DNA from: an uncultured Bacteroidales bacterium
Lineage (GTDB): Bacteria; Bacteroidota; Bacteroidia; Bacteroidales; F082
DNA: 64,000 bases
Assembly: GCA_946185535.1 (NCBI GenBank)
Contig: CAMHJX010000012.1
Span: forward strand, 1 to 64,000
Direction of reading: 5' to 3'
The notes under the pieces were generated by a model. The model had not been told where the DNA came from, searched no databases, and saw only the letters and a program-made list of their open reading frames with translations. Of this stretch, positions 36,812 to 45,100 are shown one piece after another. Made by a program: the position numbers and the translations under genes. Positions within the stretch are counted from its first letter, which is position 1. Every line of letters begins with the position of its first letter.

Positions 36812-38554
36812 TTATTCATTAGCAACAATAAAACACTCGCGCGGTTGATAGTTCTCCAAATCAAGTACCCATTGGGCAGTTGGGCTGCCCTCTATGGGTT
36901 TGAAACCAAGTTCTGGATAATGCAATGCCACCATGCCATTCTTAGGCGTTGGCAGGTATTCTCCTATGATTCGCTTGTATCCCTTTGACTTGGCAATCTC
37001 CACCATGGTGTTCAAAGTGAAATTCTCTACACCACGTTTCAATACCCTGCAGCTCATCAACCAAGTATCCACAAAGAGTGTTTCTTTGTCCTGCGGCTTC
37101 ATGATGATGACAGCGATCAAGCCATTGTCGCCAAACTTATCCTGTAAGGTGAAGCTCAGGTCAATCACTTCTGTATCCGATGCGAATGATTCGATGTCGG
37201 CATCAGTGTATCGGACAGTACGCAAATTAAACTGGTTACTCCTTTGGGTAAGTTGTGCGACACGGGGTGTGTTGAATTTGGTGAAACCGCTAACGACAGA
37301 AACCATATCCAAAGATTTGAGGAAGTCAGCTTCATTGGTGAAAGTCTTGCTCAGCGACACGCGTTGAGCCTCTACCTGATATTGCTTCGTGCGGTCTTTG
37401 TCGGCAGAACTGTAGCTGGCTGTCTCGAAAAGATTCAGCCCATAAAGGTATTCCAAGTAATCAGCAGGGTCTTCGGGCAACTCGGGCACGGTGATGCCTT
37501 TGATGTTTTCGCGTACAATATTCCGTTCGAAGGGGTTGTCATCCAAGAACACCATGCTATCAAAGCTGATGTTCAAAATGCTTTGAATGGTACGTATATT
37601 GTCGACTTTGGTCTCCCAATTGGCTTGGAACACAGCAATGTCGTCCAGCTTGAGCACCATGTCAGGATGCTTCTCAAAGGGTTCCTTTGCAGTCTCTTCA
37701 TTGTTCTTCGAGGCTACGCAAATGATAATACCACGCTGCTTGAGCTTCTTGACCCACATCTGGAACTCAGTGAAAGCCTTGCCAATGCCTAATCCATGAC
37801 CTAGCTGGATGCCTTCAAGTCCATCGTCGCCTATCACGCCACCCCATACCGTGTTGTCAAGGTCCAAAATGAGGCATTTCTTGAATTGTCCCTTCACGGC
37901 ACAGATGATGTCCATCACGCGACCTGCTACATAAGGCAAAACATCCATGCTTAACACCATTTCTGTGCTGGTGTAAACATTAGCGGCAAACATCGTATCA
38001 CGCCCCAACTTGTTTTGCAGCGCTGCAATATCGCAAATAAAGAGGTTGGGGTACTGTTGTGACAAATCCATCAGTCCACAATTCAACCGCCTCACTTGCC
38101 ATGTCAACGATTGTGGCACATGGTTGGCATAGCTGCCAAACACGGCATCGTCTATCTCAGGATAGTTGAAATAGATGATTTTTTTGCCTTCGAGGGCAGG
38201 GTTGGAACAGACGGAGGTAACGAAATTGAGTCGGTCCTCTGCCATAGTGGTCTGTTGTTCCGAACTGAGCATCGCGTGGTTTTCGCCAAGCTTGTGCGTA
38301 CTTTGAAACAATACGATAAAGTCCGCATTAAACTCATAGAATTCACTTGTTGGGTCAAGTAGTTCTCTCTCTATTTGATTGTATTCTGCCTCGTAAAGGT
38401 CGATATTATAGCCTCGCTCCACGCCGGTTCCTTGGATGGCTGTGGCAAGAAACTGCGTTGCTGTATCTCCCAGCAGAGCCACTTTTATCAAGGGAAGAGC
38501 ACTCAAGTCTGATTTCAACAGACGTTTCAGGGTTTTAAAGTCAGAAAATGGCAT
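36812..38554 (-). CDS. FkbH-like HAD-IIIC phosphatase / acyl-ACP loading protein
   Basis: 580 residues. The N-terminal 220 form the BF1531-like domain. The HAD motif CLILD231LDNTVWGGVIGDDG begins the catalytic core, followed by KNNEETAKEPFEKHP and VFLDDNPFERNIV. The C-terminal part (from about 400) resembles an acyltransferase-like (GNAT) domain. FkbH proteins take 1,3-bisphosphoglycerate and load a glyceryl group on an ACP in methoxymalonyl-ACP synthesis. By analogy this protein may load the carrier encoded at 34326. First gene of the cluster, 53 bases after gatD on the same strand. Confidence 0.85.
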   Translation of the reverse strand: MPFSDFKTLKRLLKSDLSALPLIKVALLGDTATQFLATAIQGTGVERGYNIDLYEAEYNQIERELLDPTSEFYEFNADFIVLFQSTHKLGENHAMLSSEQQTTMAEDRLNFVTSVCSNPALEGKKIIYFNYPEIDDAVFGSYANHVPQSLTWQVRRLNCGLMDLSQQYPNLFICDIAALQNKLGRDTMFAANVYTSTEMVLSMDVLPYVAGRVMDIICAVKGQFKKCLILDLDNTVWGGVIGDDGLEGIQLGHGLGIGKAFTEFQMWVKKLKQRGIIICVASKNNEETAKEPFEKHPDMVLKLDDIAVFQANWETKVDNIRTIQSILNISFDSMVFLDDNPFERNIVRENIKGITVPELPEDPADYLEYLYGLNLFETASYSSADKDRTKQYQVEAQRVSLSKTFTNEADFLKSLDMVSVVSGFTKFNTPRVAQLTQRSNQFNLRTVRYTDADIESFASDTEVIDLSFTLQDKFGDNGLIAVIIMKPQDKETLFVDTWLMSCRVLKRGVENFTLNTMVEIAKSKGYKRIIGEYLPTPKNGMVALHYPELGFKPIEGSPTAQWVLDLENYQPRECFIVANE

Positions 38555-38607
38555 GGTTTAATTACATTTTATATGAGTAGCAAATGTCGGACTTGTCGAC
38601 ACCTTTA

Positions 38608-39996
38608 TTATTTATGCACCTTACGGATAAACTCCTCCACCTCGGGCACTCCGCCTTGATAGACGAGGTAGCCGTTGTAAGGCTCTCTTGGGGTGATTTC
38701 GCTGTTGACTGGAGTGAGCATGATGTTCTTCACCTCTTCTCTGTCGTGCGTCTGACCCAAGGCCCAGCCCAACTTGATGTAGGCGGTCTCGGCGAGCATG
38801 TTGCCAGCGGGGATGATGCCTCTATCCATCAGGTCACGGCCAGTGTCGTAGACGAACATGTGGGCATAGCCCCAGATGGTCTGCACGGTCATGTACTGAT
38901 GCACACCCTTGTCGGTGGCACGCTGGATGGCGTCGAACATGCCACGGTTGACGTGACCCAAGCCCGTGCCGTCCCAAACGATGCCCTGATAGCCGTTGTC
39001 GACCAAGGCGTCAAGCACATCGGGCTTCATGCCAGGATAGTAGTAAAGGATGGCCACGCGGTCGTCGAAGGTCGGGATGATTTTCACGTCGCGGTCGTTG
39101 CGGCGGTGGTTGTAGACCTCCTTGATCGGCACAACTCCACGCTTGCGGTCGACTGTAGCGACAGGCGTGTCGCCGATGGTACGGAAGGTGGAACGATATG
39201 AGGAGTGCATCTTACGCACACGTGTGCCACGGTGCAGGAAGCCGTACTCATCGGAGGTGGGGCCAAACATGCAGACCATCACCTCTGCAACGTCACCGTG
39301 ACCGGCAGCGGTCATGGCATGCATCAGGTTCAAGGCGGCGTCGGATGACGGACGGTCTGACGAACGCTGCGAGCCGACCAACACAATCGGCACAGGCAGG
39401 TTCTGGCACATGAAGGTCAGGGCAGCGGCGGTGTGGGCCAGCGTGTCGGTGCCGTGGCCGATGACGATGCCGTCGATGCCGTTCTGGATTTCCTCGCCAA
39501 TCTTCTTGGCCAGGGCGATGTATTCCTTGGGCGACATGTTCTCGGAGAACACGGCAAACACCTTCTCGGTGTCGAGGTTGCAGATGTCGGCCAGCTCTGG
39601 CACGGCACCATACAACTCACCAGGTGAGAAGGCGGGAATCACAGCGCCGGTACGGTAGTCCAAACGCGAGGCGATGGTACCACCTGTGCCGAGCAGCTTC
39701 ACATGCGGAAGTCCCTCGGTATAAGGGAATTCCTTCTCGGGGATGTGGTAGTTGGCTTTCTTGTAGTCGGTCTCGACCATGCTCGTGATGGTGCTGATGT
39801 CGACGCCGATATTATAGCCTGTGTTGACCTTCATGACGATGTGTTGATCGTCTTGGAAGGCGGCGCGAGGCAGGATCGTGCCTTTGAAGAGGCCACCCGT
39901 GGTCTGGCACTCAGCCTGACTCCACACGCGGCAGTTATATTTCTTGAGCACCTCAAGAGAGGCACCCCAATATCCTTGGAAAAAATCTTCAGCCAT
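38608..39996 (-). CDS. gatD: Glutamyl-tRNA(Gln) amidotransferase subunit D (archaeal type)
   Basis: 462-residue asparaginase-like subunit that releases ammonia from glutamine or asparagine. The N-terminal about 90 residues form the small beta-barrel found in GatD but not in plain asparaginases. The catalytic motifs are TGGT107IASRLDYRTGAV (the YRTGAV extension is diagnostic of GatD), HGT183D184TL and GSQRSSDRPSSDA. It lies 8 bases after gatE. GatDE is regarded as archaea-specific, so its presence here is notable. A stand-alone asparaginase is unlikely given gatE. Confidence 0.9.
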   Translation of the reverse strand: MAEDFFQGYWGASLEVLKKYNCRVWSQAECQTTGGLFKGTILPRAAFQDDQHIVMKVNTGYNIGVDISTITSMVETDYKKANYHIPEKEFPYTEGLPHVKLLGTGGTIASRLDYRTGAVIPAFSPGELYGAVPELADICNLDTEKVFAVFSENMSPKEYIALAKKIGEEIQNGIDGIVIGHGTDTLAHTAAALTFMCQNLPVPIVLVGSQRSSDRPSSDAALNLMHAMTAAGHGDVAEVMVCMFGPTSDEYGFLHRGTRVRKMHSSYRSTFRTIGDTPVATVDRKRGVVPIKEVYNHRRNDRDVKIIPTFDDRVAILYYYPGMKPDVLDALVDNGYQGIVWDGTGLGHVNRGMFDAIQRATDKGVHQYMTVQTIWGYAHMFVYDTGRDLMDRGIIPAGNMLAETAYIKLGWALGQTHDREEVKNIMLTPVNSEITPREPYNGYLVYQGGVPEVEEFIRKVHK

Positions 39997-40004
39997 GTTC
40001 TTCT

Positions 40005-41951
40005 TTATTTGATGTTGTTAGCCAATTCTTTCATTTCGATGTTGCCCATCGCTTCCTTCATCTGACCCATGATCCAGTTCTGGCGGTCGAGGTCAGTGCA
40101 GGATTTCTTCTTGGGAGTGAAGCCTGCGCAGAGGTTGTCGAGCTTGGTCAAAAGGTCATCTTTAGCATAGCGCTTGAAGCCCATCTTGTTCAACACTTGC
40201 TCCATCGGCAACGATGCGTCTTCGACCAACGAAGGAGCCATGTTCCAAGCCAGACGATAATCCAGACCTTGCTCCTTCAGGAAAGCGAAGAGCTTGTACA
40301 AAGTCTCGCCGTTGAACTTCGAAGCGGGGTTCTTGCCCAGCAGGTGCTTCAGTCTCATGCCAACGAAGCGGCCCACGGTGCGGCCATCCACGCCAAGTTT
40401 CTCGACGGTCTCGGCCATGGCGGGGAACCAGTTCTTTGCGAAGATGTAACGGAAGCAGTCCTCCGGCACGTTCCACTCCTTGAGTTTGTAGTAACGGTCG
40501 ATGATCTCGGTAGGCATCTCGGCACGCATGGCCTTGATGAAAGCCGGGTCGAGCGGGATGGGAGCCGAGTCGGTGTCGGGATACATACGGTCGGCACCAG
40601 GCAGCACGCGCTCGAAGATGGTGATGCCGTTGCAGATGGCCTTACGGGTCTCCTTCGGCACGCCGTCGAAGGCCATGAGGCAACGCTCTTCGATGGTCTC
40701 GATGGCGGTAGGCATGTCGTTTTGCGGACCCCACACGAGGATGAGGGCATCCTCATCGGTGGCATGGACACGCTTGGCCAGCTTGTGCCATTGCGAATGG
40801 GTCAGCACAGGTTCCAGCATCTCGTCGTGGAGCATATTGGGGCGCTCGAGGCAGGCGATGACCTTCAGGCGGTCGGCGATTTCGTCGGCGAACATCTTGC
40901 CGGGTTGGGTGAAGTGCGAAAGCACGCCACGGAACTTCGGCAGCTTGACGAGTTTCAATGCACCACCTTTGGCCTTGTTGTCGAGGATGGGCAGGTAGTC
41001 GGTCGGGAACGACACATCGGCCACTTCCACCTTCCAGCCTTCCTTGCCGACCTCGCGGTTGAGGCGCTCTTGCAGCTGCACCAGCGACCACTGGCGGAAG
41101 CACTCGTTGTGCGACAATTCGGGAATCCACTTGGCATGTTGCACACCCTTCAACTCGATACGGGTACCACCCGTGCAGCTCACGTTGACATCTTGACGGC
41201 CTGCGCCCATGCCTGTGCGGACCAGACCCGTGCTGCGGCCGAGGAAGCGGATGTATTCGCAGGTCTCGCGCAGTTCGTCAGGGTTCTTGCAGTCGGGGTA
41301 GGTGACGGTCTCGATCAACGGCACGCCAAGACGGTCCGTCTGATAGATACGGCGGTGGCCGATGTCGCTGATCTCGCGGCAGGCGTCCTCCTCGATGCTC
41401 AGCTGGATGAGACGGATGTCCTTCTTCGGCAGCTTGAGCAGGCCTTCCACACCGACGATGGCGGTACGCTGGAAGCCCGTCGGGATGGAGCCGTCGAGGT
41501 ATTGTTTGCGGGTGATATGCACTTCGCCCACGATGTTCAGGTTCGAACGCAGGGCGATGATGATGGCGTTGTGCAAGGCCTCGCGGTTGATGGGGAACGG
41601 CGGGGTGTCGTCGATGTCGTAGGTGCAGGCGGTGCCGTTTTTGATGCGGTAGACGATTTCTTTCTTCGTCTTGAACTCCATCAAGGCCGTGCCGTCGTAT
41701 TCGCCTAACTCTGAAAGGGTTGGGCGCATGTGACGGATCAGCTCGGCATCATAGTCCTCAAACTTGTTGAATTGTCCTGCGGGACAGTGGCAAAACAGCT
41801 TCTCCTTGGTCTTGATCTGCTGGTGCACTTCCAGTCCCGACATGAAGCCTATGCGGTCATAGTCTTCCTGTGTGGCTTTCTTGCGCTCGACATAGCCGGC
41901 CTGTTGCTTGGTCAGCTCGTAGTTGGCGCGTGGGTCAAAGTTGGTGCTCAT
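40005..41951 (-). CDS. gatE: Glutamyl-tRNA(Gln) amidotransferase subunit E (archaeal type)
   Basis: 648-residue tRNA-binding kinase/transamidase subunit that activates Glu-tRNA(Gln) and converts it to Gln-tRNA(Gln) with ammonia from GatD. It begins like GatB/GatE (GFMSGLEVHQQIKTKEKLFC with HCPAG), followed by SIEEDACREI, DRLGVPLIETVT and GAGRQDVNVSC. Its length, the inserted AspRS-like (GAD) domain around residues 280-410 and the helical tail fit GatE rather than the shorter bacterial GatB. Its partner gatD follows directly. Confidence 0.9.
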   Translation of the reverse strand: MSTNFDPRANYELTKQQAGYVERKKATQEDYDRIGFMSGLEVHQQIKTKEKLFCHCPAGQFNKFEDYDAELIRHMRPTLSELGEYDGTALMEFKTKKEIVYRIKNGTACTYDIDDTPPFPINREALHNAIIIALRSNLNIVGEVHITRKQYLDGSIPTGFQRTAIVGVEGLLKLPKKDIRLIQLSIEEDACREISDIGHRRIYQTDRLGVPLIETVTYPDCKNPDELRETCEYIRFLGRSTGLVRTGMGAGRQDVNVSCTGGTRIELKGVQHAKWIPELSHNECFRQWSLVQLQERLNREVGKEGWKVEVADVSFPTDYLPILDNKAKGGALKLVKLPKFRGVLSHFTQPGKMFADEIADRLKVIACLERPNMLHDEMLEPVLTHSQWHKLAKRVHATDEDALILVWGPQNDMPTAIETIEERCLMAFDGVPKETRKAICNGITIFERVLPGADRMYPDTDSAPIPLDPAFIKAMRAEMPTEIIDRYYKLKEWNVPEDCFRYIFAKNWFPAMAETVEKLGVDGRTVGRFVGMRLKHLLGKNPASKFNGETLYKLFAFLKEQGLDYRLAWNMAPSLVEDASLPMEQVLNKMGFKRYAKDDLLTKLDNLCAGFTPKKKSCTDLDRQNWIMGQMKEAMGNIEMKELANNIK

Positions 41952-41998
41952 ATTTGTTGTTGAATTGTTGATCGTTGAATTGTTGAGTTGTTGTTCTG

Positions 41999-42015
41999 GC
42001 GGATTTGTAATCCGC
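41999..42015. repeat. GCGGATT hairpin repeat
   Basis: Perfect GCGGATT-TGT-AATCCGC hairpin in the 173-base spacer between the ABC transporter gene and gatE. Next to it (41955-41995) is a run of TTGTTGA-like direct repeats. Both resemble dispersed intergenic repeats; no promoter box for gatE was found. Confidence 0.55.
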
Positions 42016-42086
42016 GCTTCAAAAACAATCGGCTAAAATAGAAAATATTTGGATTGGTTGAGAAAAATTCGTTAGAAAAATGTATT

Positions 42087-42120
42087 AAAAAAGTAGAGAC
42101 GCGATCAATCGCGTCTCTAC
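42087..42120 (-). terminator. Terminator/dispersed hairpin after the ABC transporter gene
   Basis: Perfect 13-base stem GTAGAGACGCGAT (42093-42105) / ATCGCGTCTCTAC (42108-42120) with a 2-base loop and six Ts on the minus strand, 4 bases after the transporter stop. The same sequence type is a common dispersed hairpin in Bacteroidota, apparently used here as a terminator. Confidence 0.8.
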
Positions 42121-42124
42121 AGGA

Positions 42125-43921
42125 TTAATTGTTGTCTTCAATCGTCCGTGCAATCTTCTCAATGTTCAAGCTGCGTGCCGAAGCATCGATGATGTCCTTA
42201 TAGATACCACCTTTCTTGTAGATTTCGTCTGGGTCGCCCGACTCTTCCACATGGCCAGTCTTGAGGGCGTAAACCATTTCGCTGTCGATGATTTGTGAAA
42301 TGCTGTGCGAGATGATGATGACGGTGCGGTCTTTCTTGATGGCATCAAGGCTATTCTTGATTTGCTCGGTGGCGATGGCATCGAGGCTGGCAGTAGGTTC
42401 GTCAAGGAAGATGATGGGCGGGTTCTTGAGGAACATGCGCGCGATGGCGATGCGCTGCTGCTGACCACCAGAGAGGTCGGAAGCCTTGTTTTCGAACTGC
42501 TTCGGTAGCTCCATGATTTGGTCGTAGATGTACGATTTTTTGGCGGCTTCCACCACCTCCTCATGGGTGGCATTGGGATTGCCGTAAAGGATGTTTTCCT
42601 CAATGGTGCCGTCGAAAATGTGGTTCTTCTGCAACACGAGGCCGATGTTCTCACGCAGGAACTTGGTGTCGTATTCGCGCAAGTCGACGCCGTCAAGGGT
42701 AATAATACCCGTCTGCGGCTCGTAGAACTTGTCCAAGAGGTTCACAATGGTGCTCTTGCCCGCACCCGACAGACCCACCAATGCCGTGATCTTGTTTGGC
42801 TCAATGGTCATGTTCACATCGAAAAGGGCTTGGTTACCATTGGGATAGGTGAAATTGACATCTTTCATTTCGAACTTGCCGTGGATCTTTTCTGGCTTGT
42901 AGCTGCCTGATGGTTCCACTTCCTCTTCTGCGTCAAGGATACCGAAGAAGCCCTCGGCATAAATCAAAGCGTCGTTCACATCATCGAAGATACGCTGCAA
43001 CTGTGTGATGGGGGCGATGACGTTGCTGAACAGCATCACATGGTACATGATCTTACCGATAGTCATGCCTGGATAGTCTATTAATACAAGGTATGCCGTC
43101 AGGATGATGACCAACACCGTGCCGACCTGCTTCACAAAGCTCTTGACACCGTTGTAATAGAAAGCCACCTTTCGGGTTTTCATCTGGTTTTCAGTTACTT
43201 GGTTTTGTATATCAAGTTGCTTTTGACCTTCAATCTGCTCGCGGTTGAAGCTCTTGATGACATTGATGGAGTCGATGATGTTCTTGATGCCTTGGCTCTT
43301 GGTCTCCAAGTGCGACCGCATTTCGCGACGCCAGCCTTTGAGGCGGCGAGCCTGACGGTAGGTAATCCAGAAATAAATAGGAACAATGGCAAGAGCTACT
43401 AGTCCTACATAGACATTTGCCGCGAACATCAATATCAAAGCCAAAAGTGCGCTCGTGAACAGCGGCAATAGGTCGATGAAGAAGTTCTGCACCGTTCGTG
43501 ATAACGAACTGACACCTTGGTCGATACGGGCCTGGAGCTTACCCGTGGCGTTGTCGCCCGAGTTGAAGAAAGCCATCTTGAAAGTGAGCACCTTCTCGAT
43601 GACGCTTTGGGCCAAGTCGCGGCTGACATAGATACGCATCCGCTCTCCGAAATAGTTCTGCGCGAATGTGATGCCCGCCGAGAGTATTTCCTTGCCTAAT
43701 AGCACAGATGAAATTAGGATGACAATGTGTGCCGCCCGCTGACCCCAGCGCTCACCTGCTGTGACAAGGCCGTTCACTTCATCCACGGTCCAATCGAGGA
43801 CAATGGCATTGACCTGCGCCATCAGAGAACCAAGTAGGGTTAAGATCAAAGTGATGAAAACCAGCCATTTGTAAGGCTTTACGAAAGGGCTGACGTTTTT
43901 GAAGAGTTGAAATAGATTCAT
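42125..43921 (-). CDS. ABC exporter, fused permease and ATPase
   Basis: 598-residue half-transporter with six predicted membrane helices (residues 1-310) and a nucleotide-binding domain: Walker A GLSGAGKST (about 385), signature LSGGQQQR, Walker B IIFLDEPTASLD, H-loop ISHSIS. It likely works as a homodimer exporting a lipid or hydrophobic compound (MsbA-like); the substrate cannot be told. Divergent from mvaD. Confidence 0.9.
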   Translation of the reverse strand: MNLFQLFKNVSPFVKPYKWLVFITLILTLLGSLMAQVNAIVLDWTVDEVNGLVTAGERWGQRAAHIVILISSVLLGKEILSAGITFAQNYFGERMRIYVSRDLAQSVIEKVLTFKMAFFNSGDNATGKLQARIDQGVSSLSRTVQNFFIDLLPLFTSALLALILMFAANVYVGLVALAIVPIYFWITYRQARRLKGWRREMRSHLETKSQGIKNIIDSINVIKSFNREQIEGQKQLDIQNQVTENQMKTRKVAFYYNGVKSFVKQVGTVLVIILTAYLVLIDYPGMTIGKIMYHVMLFSNVIAPITQLQRIFDDVNDALIYAEGFFGILDAEEEVEPSGSYKPEKIHGKFEMKDVNFTYPNGNQALFDVNMTIEPNKITALVGLSGAGKSTIVNLLDKFYEPQTGIITLDGVDLREYDTKFLRENIGLVLQKNHIFDGTIEENILYGNPNATHEEVVEAAKKSYIYDQIMELPKQFENKASDLSGGQQQRIAIARMFLKNPPIIFLDEPTASLDAIATEQIKNSLDAIKKDRTVIIISHSISQIIDSEMVYALKTGHVEESGDPDEIYKKGGIYKDIIDASARSLNIEKIARTIEDNN

Positions 43922-43947
43922 GGAGTTTGCTATATATAATTAAGGTG

Positions 43948-43978
43948 CAAAAATAGGGATTTGGTTTTAAACTTCAAA
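43948..43978 (-). promoter_or_regulatory. Promoter of the ABC exporter gene
   Basis: On the minus strand, TTTG (43978-43975), a 19-base spacer, then TATTTTTG (43955-43948). Excellent consensus match 27 bases before the start codon. Confidence 0.7.
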
Positions 43979-43986
43979 TAAATCCT

Positions 43987-43994
43987 TATCTTCG
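43987..43994 (+). promoter_or_regulatory. Possible -7 box for the mevalonate operon
   Basis: TATCTTCG, one mismatch to TAnnTTTG, 20 bases before the mvaD ATG. A TTTG at 43960-43963 lies 23 bases upstream. Weak. Confidence 0.35.
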
Positions 43995-44014
43995 CAGCCT
44001 GAAACATATTGGAA

Positions 44015-45100
44015 ATGGAAAACAAATGGTTAAGCGAAGCCTTCAAAGGCGAGGTGCCAAGCGACTTTCAAGGCAAGGTGGGCTGGCAAAGTCCGTCGAA
44101 CATCGCTTTGGTGAAATATTGGGGTAAAAGAGGTAAGCAAATCCCTCAAAATCCATCGATTAGTTTTACCTTGTCGGAATGTCGTTCTGAGACATTCATC
44201 AGTTTTGAAAAAGCCGACCGTTTCGGATTCAGATTCTTCTTTGAGGGCAAGGAGAATTCCGCTTTCGGCACGAAAATCGAGAAGTTCCTGCTCGACAACC
44301 AAGCGTTTTTCACGTTCATCAACCAACTAAATCTGAAAGTCGAGAGCCGCAATACTTTCCCGCATTCCTCAGGCATTGCCTCGTCGGCTTCTTCGATGAG
44401 TGCTTTTGTGATGTGTTTGCTTGACATCGAATCCAAGTTGGTCGGCCCTTCGACAGGCTCAGGGTCCTTAGATTTATGCAAGGCTTCTTACCTCTCGCGA
44501 TTGGCCTCGGGTAGTGCGGCACGCTCGGTGTATCCAGAAATGGCACTTTGGGGGACAACGGACTGCTACAAAGATAGTTCTGATGAATATGCCGTTTCGT
44601 TGGCAGATGACATTCATTCCGTTTTCAAAACCTACCGCGACAGCATTTTGATTGTCAGCGGTGAACAAAAATCCGTTTCCAGTCGTGCTGGTCATGCCTT
44701 GATGGAAGGCAATCCCTATGCCTCGGCGCGTTATGTACAAGCGAACGATAACATTAAAACATTGCTTGCTGCCTTGAAATCGGGCGACTTGGACACCTTT
44801 ATTAATATAACGGAGTCGGAAGCCTTACAGCTTCACGCCTTGATGATGTGCTCCAACCCATCCTATATCTTGATGAAACCCAATACAATGAATCTTGTCA
44901 ACGAAATTCGGGAGTTTCGTCATGAAACCAATATCCCACTCTGTTTCACTTTGGATGCCGGCCCTAATGTGCATCTGCTCTATCCTGAAAGTGAAGTTGA
45001 AAAAGTGGAGTATTTCATCAAGAATGTTTTAGAGAAATATTGTGATCAAGGCCGTTGGATTGCCGATCAGGTGGGTGAGGGGCCGAAAAAACTACAGTGA
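44015..45100 (+). CDS. mvaD: Diphosphomevalonate decarboxylase
   Basis: 361 residues from the ATG at 44015 (an in-frame TTG at 44009 is unlikely). GHMP-fold enzyme making isopentenyl diphosphate from mevalonate diphosphate with ATP. Family motifs: SPSNIALVKYWGKRG, FPHSSGIASSASSMSAF, LASGSAARSVYPEMALW and TLDAGPNVHLLYP. Residues about 143-152 (VGPSTGSGSL) come from an inserted dispersed DNA repeat between two helices of the fold. The stop overlaps the next start by one base. Confidence 0.93.
   Translation: MENKWLSEAFKGEVPSDFQGKVGWQSPSNIALVKYWGKRGKQIPQNPSISFTLSECRSETFISFEKADRFGFRFFFEGKENSAFGTKIEKFLLDNQAFFTFINQLNLKVESRNTFPHSSGIASSASSMSAFVMCLLDIESKLVGPSTGSGSLDLCKASYLSRLASGSAARSVYPEMALWGTTDCYKDSSDEYAVSLADDIHSVFKTYRDSILIVSGEQKSVSSRAGHALMEGNPYASARYVQANDNIKTLLAALKSGDLDTFINITESEALQLHALMMCSNPSYILMKPNTMNLVNEIREFRHETNIPLCFTLDAGPNVHLLYPESEVEKVEYFIKNVLEKYCDQGRWIADQVGEGPKKLQ
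44441..44467 (+). repeat. In-frame dispersed repeat inside mvaD
   Basis: GTCGGCCCTTCGACAGGCTC followed by AGGGTCC. It contains the 13-base core TTCGACAGGCTCA (44449-44461) that is identical to the core in wecB and is read in the same frame as S-T-G-S. Confidence 0.8.

Noticed and set aside
40197-41708. Long plus-strand open frame of about 500 codons opposite gatE
   Set aside because: It is the antisense shadow of a clear gatE; the protein has no recognisable family and biased composition caused by GC-rich third positions on the other strand.
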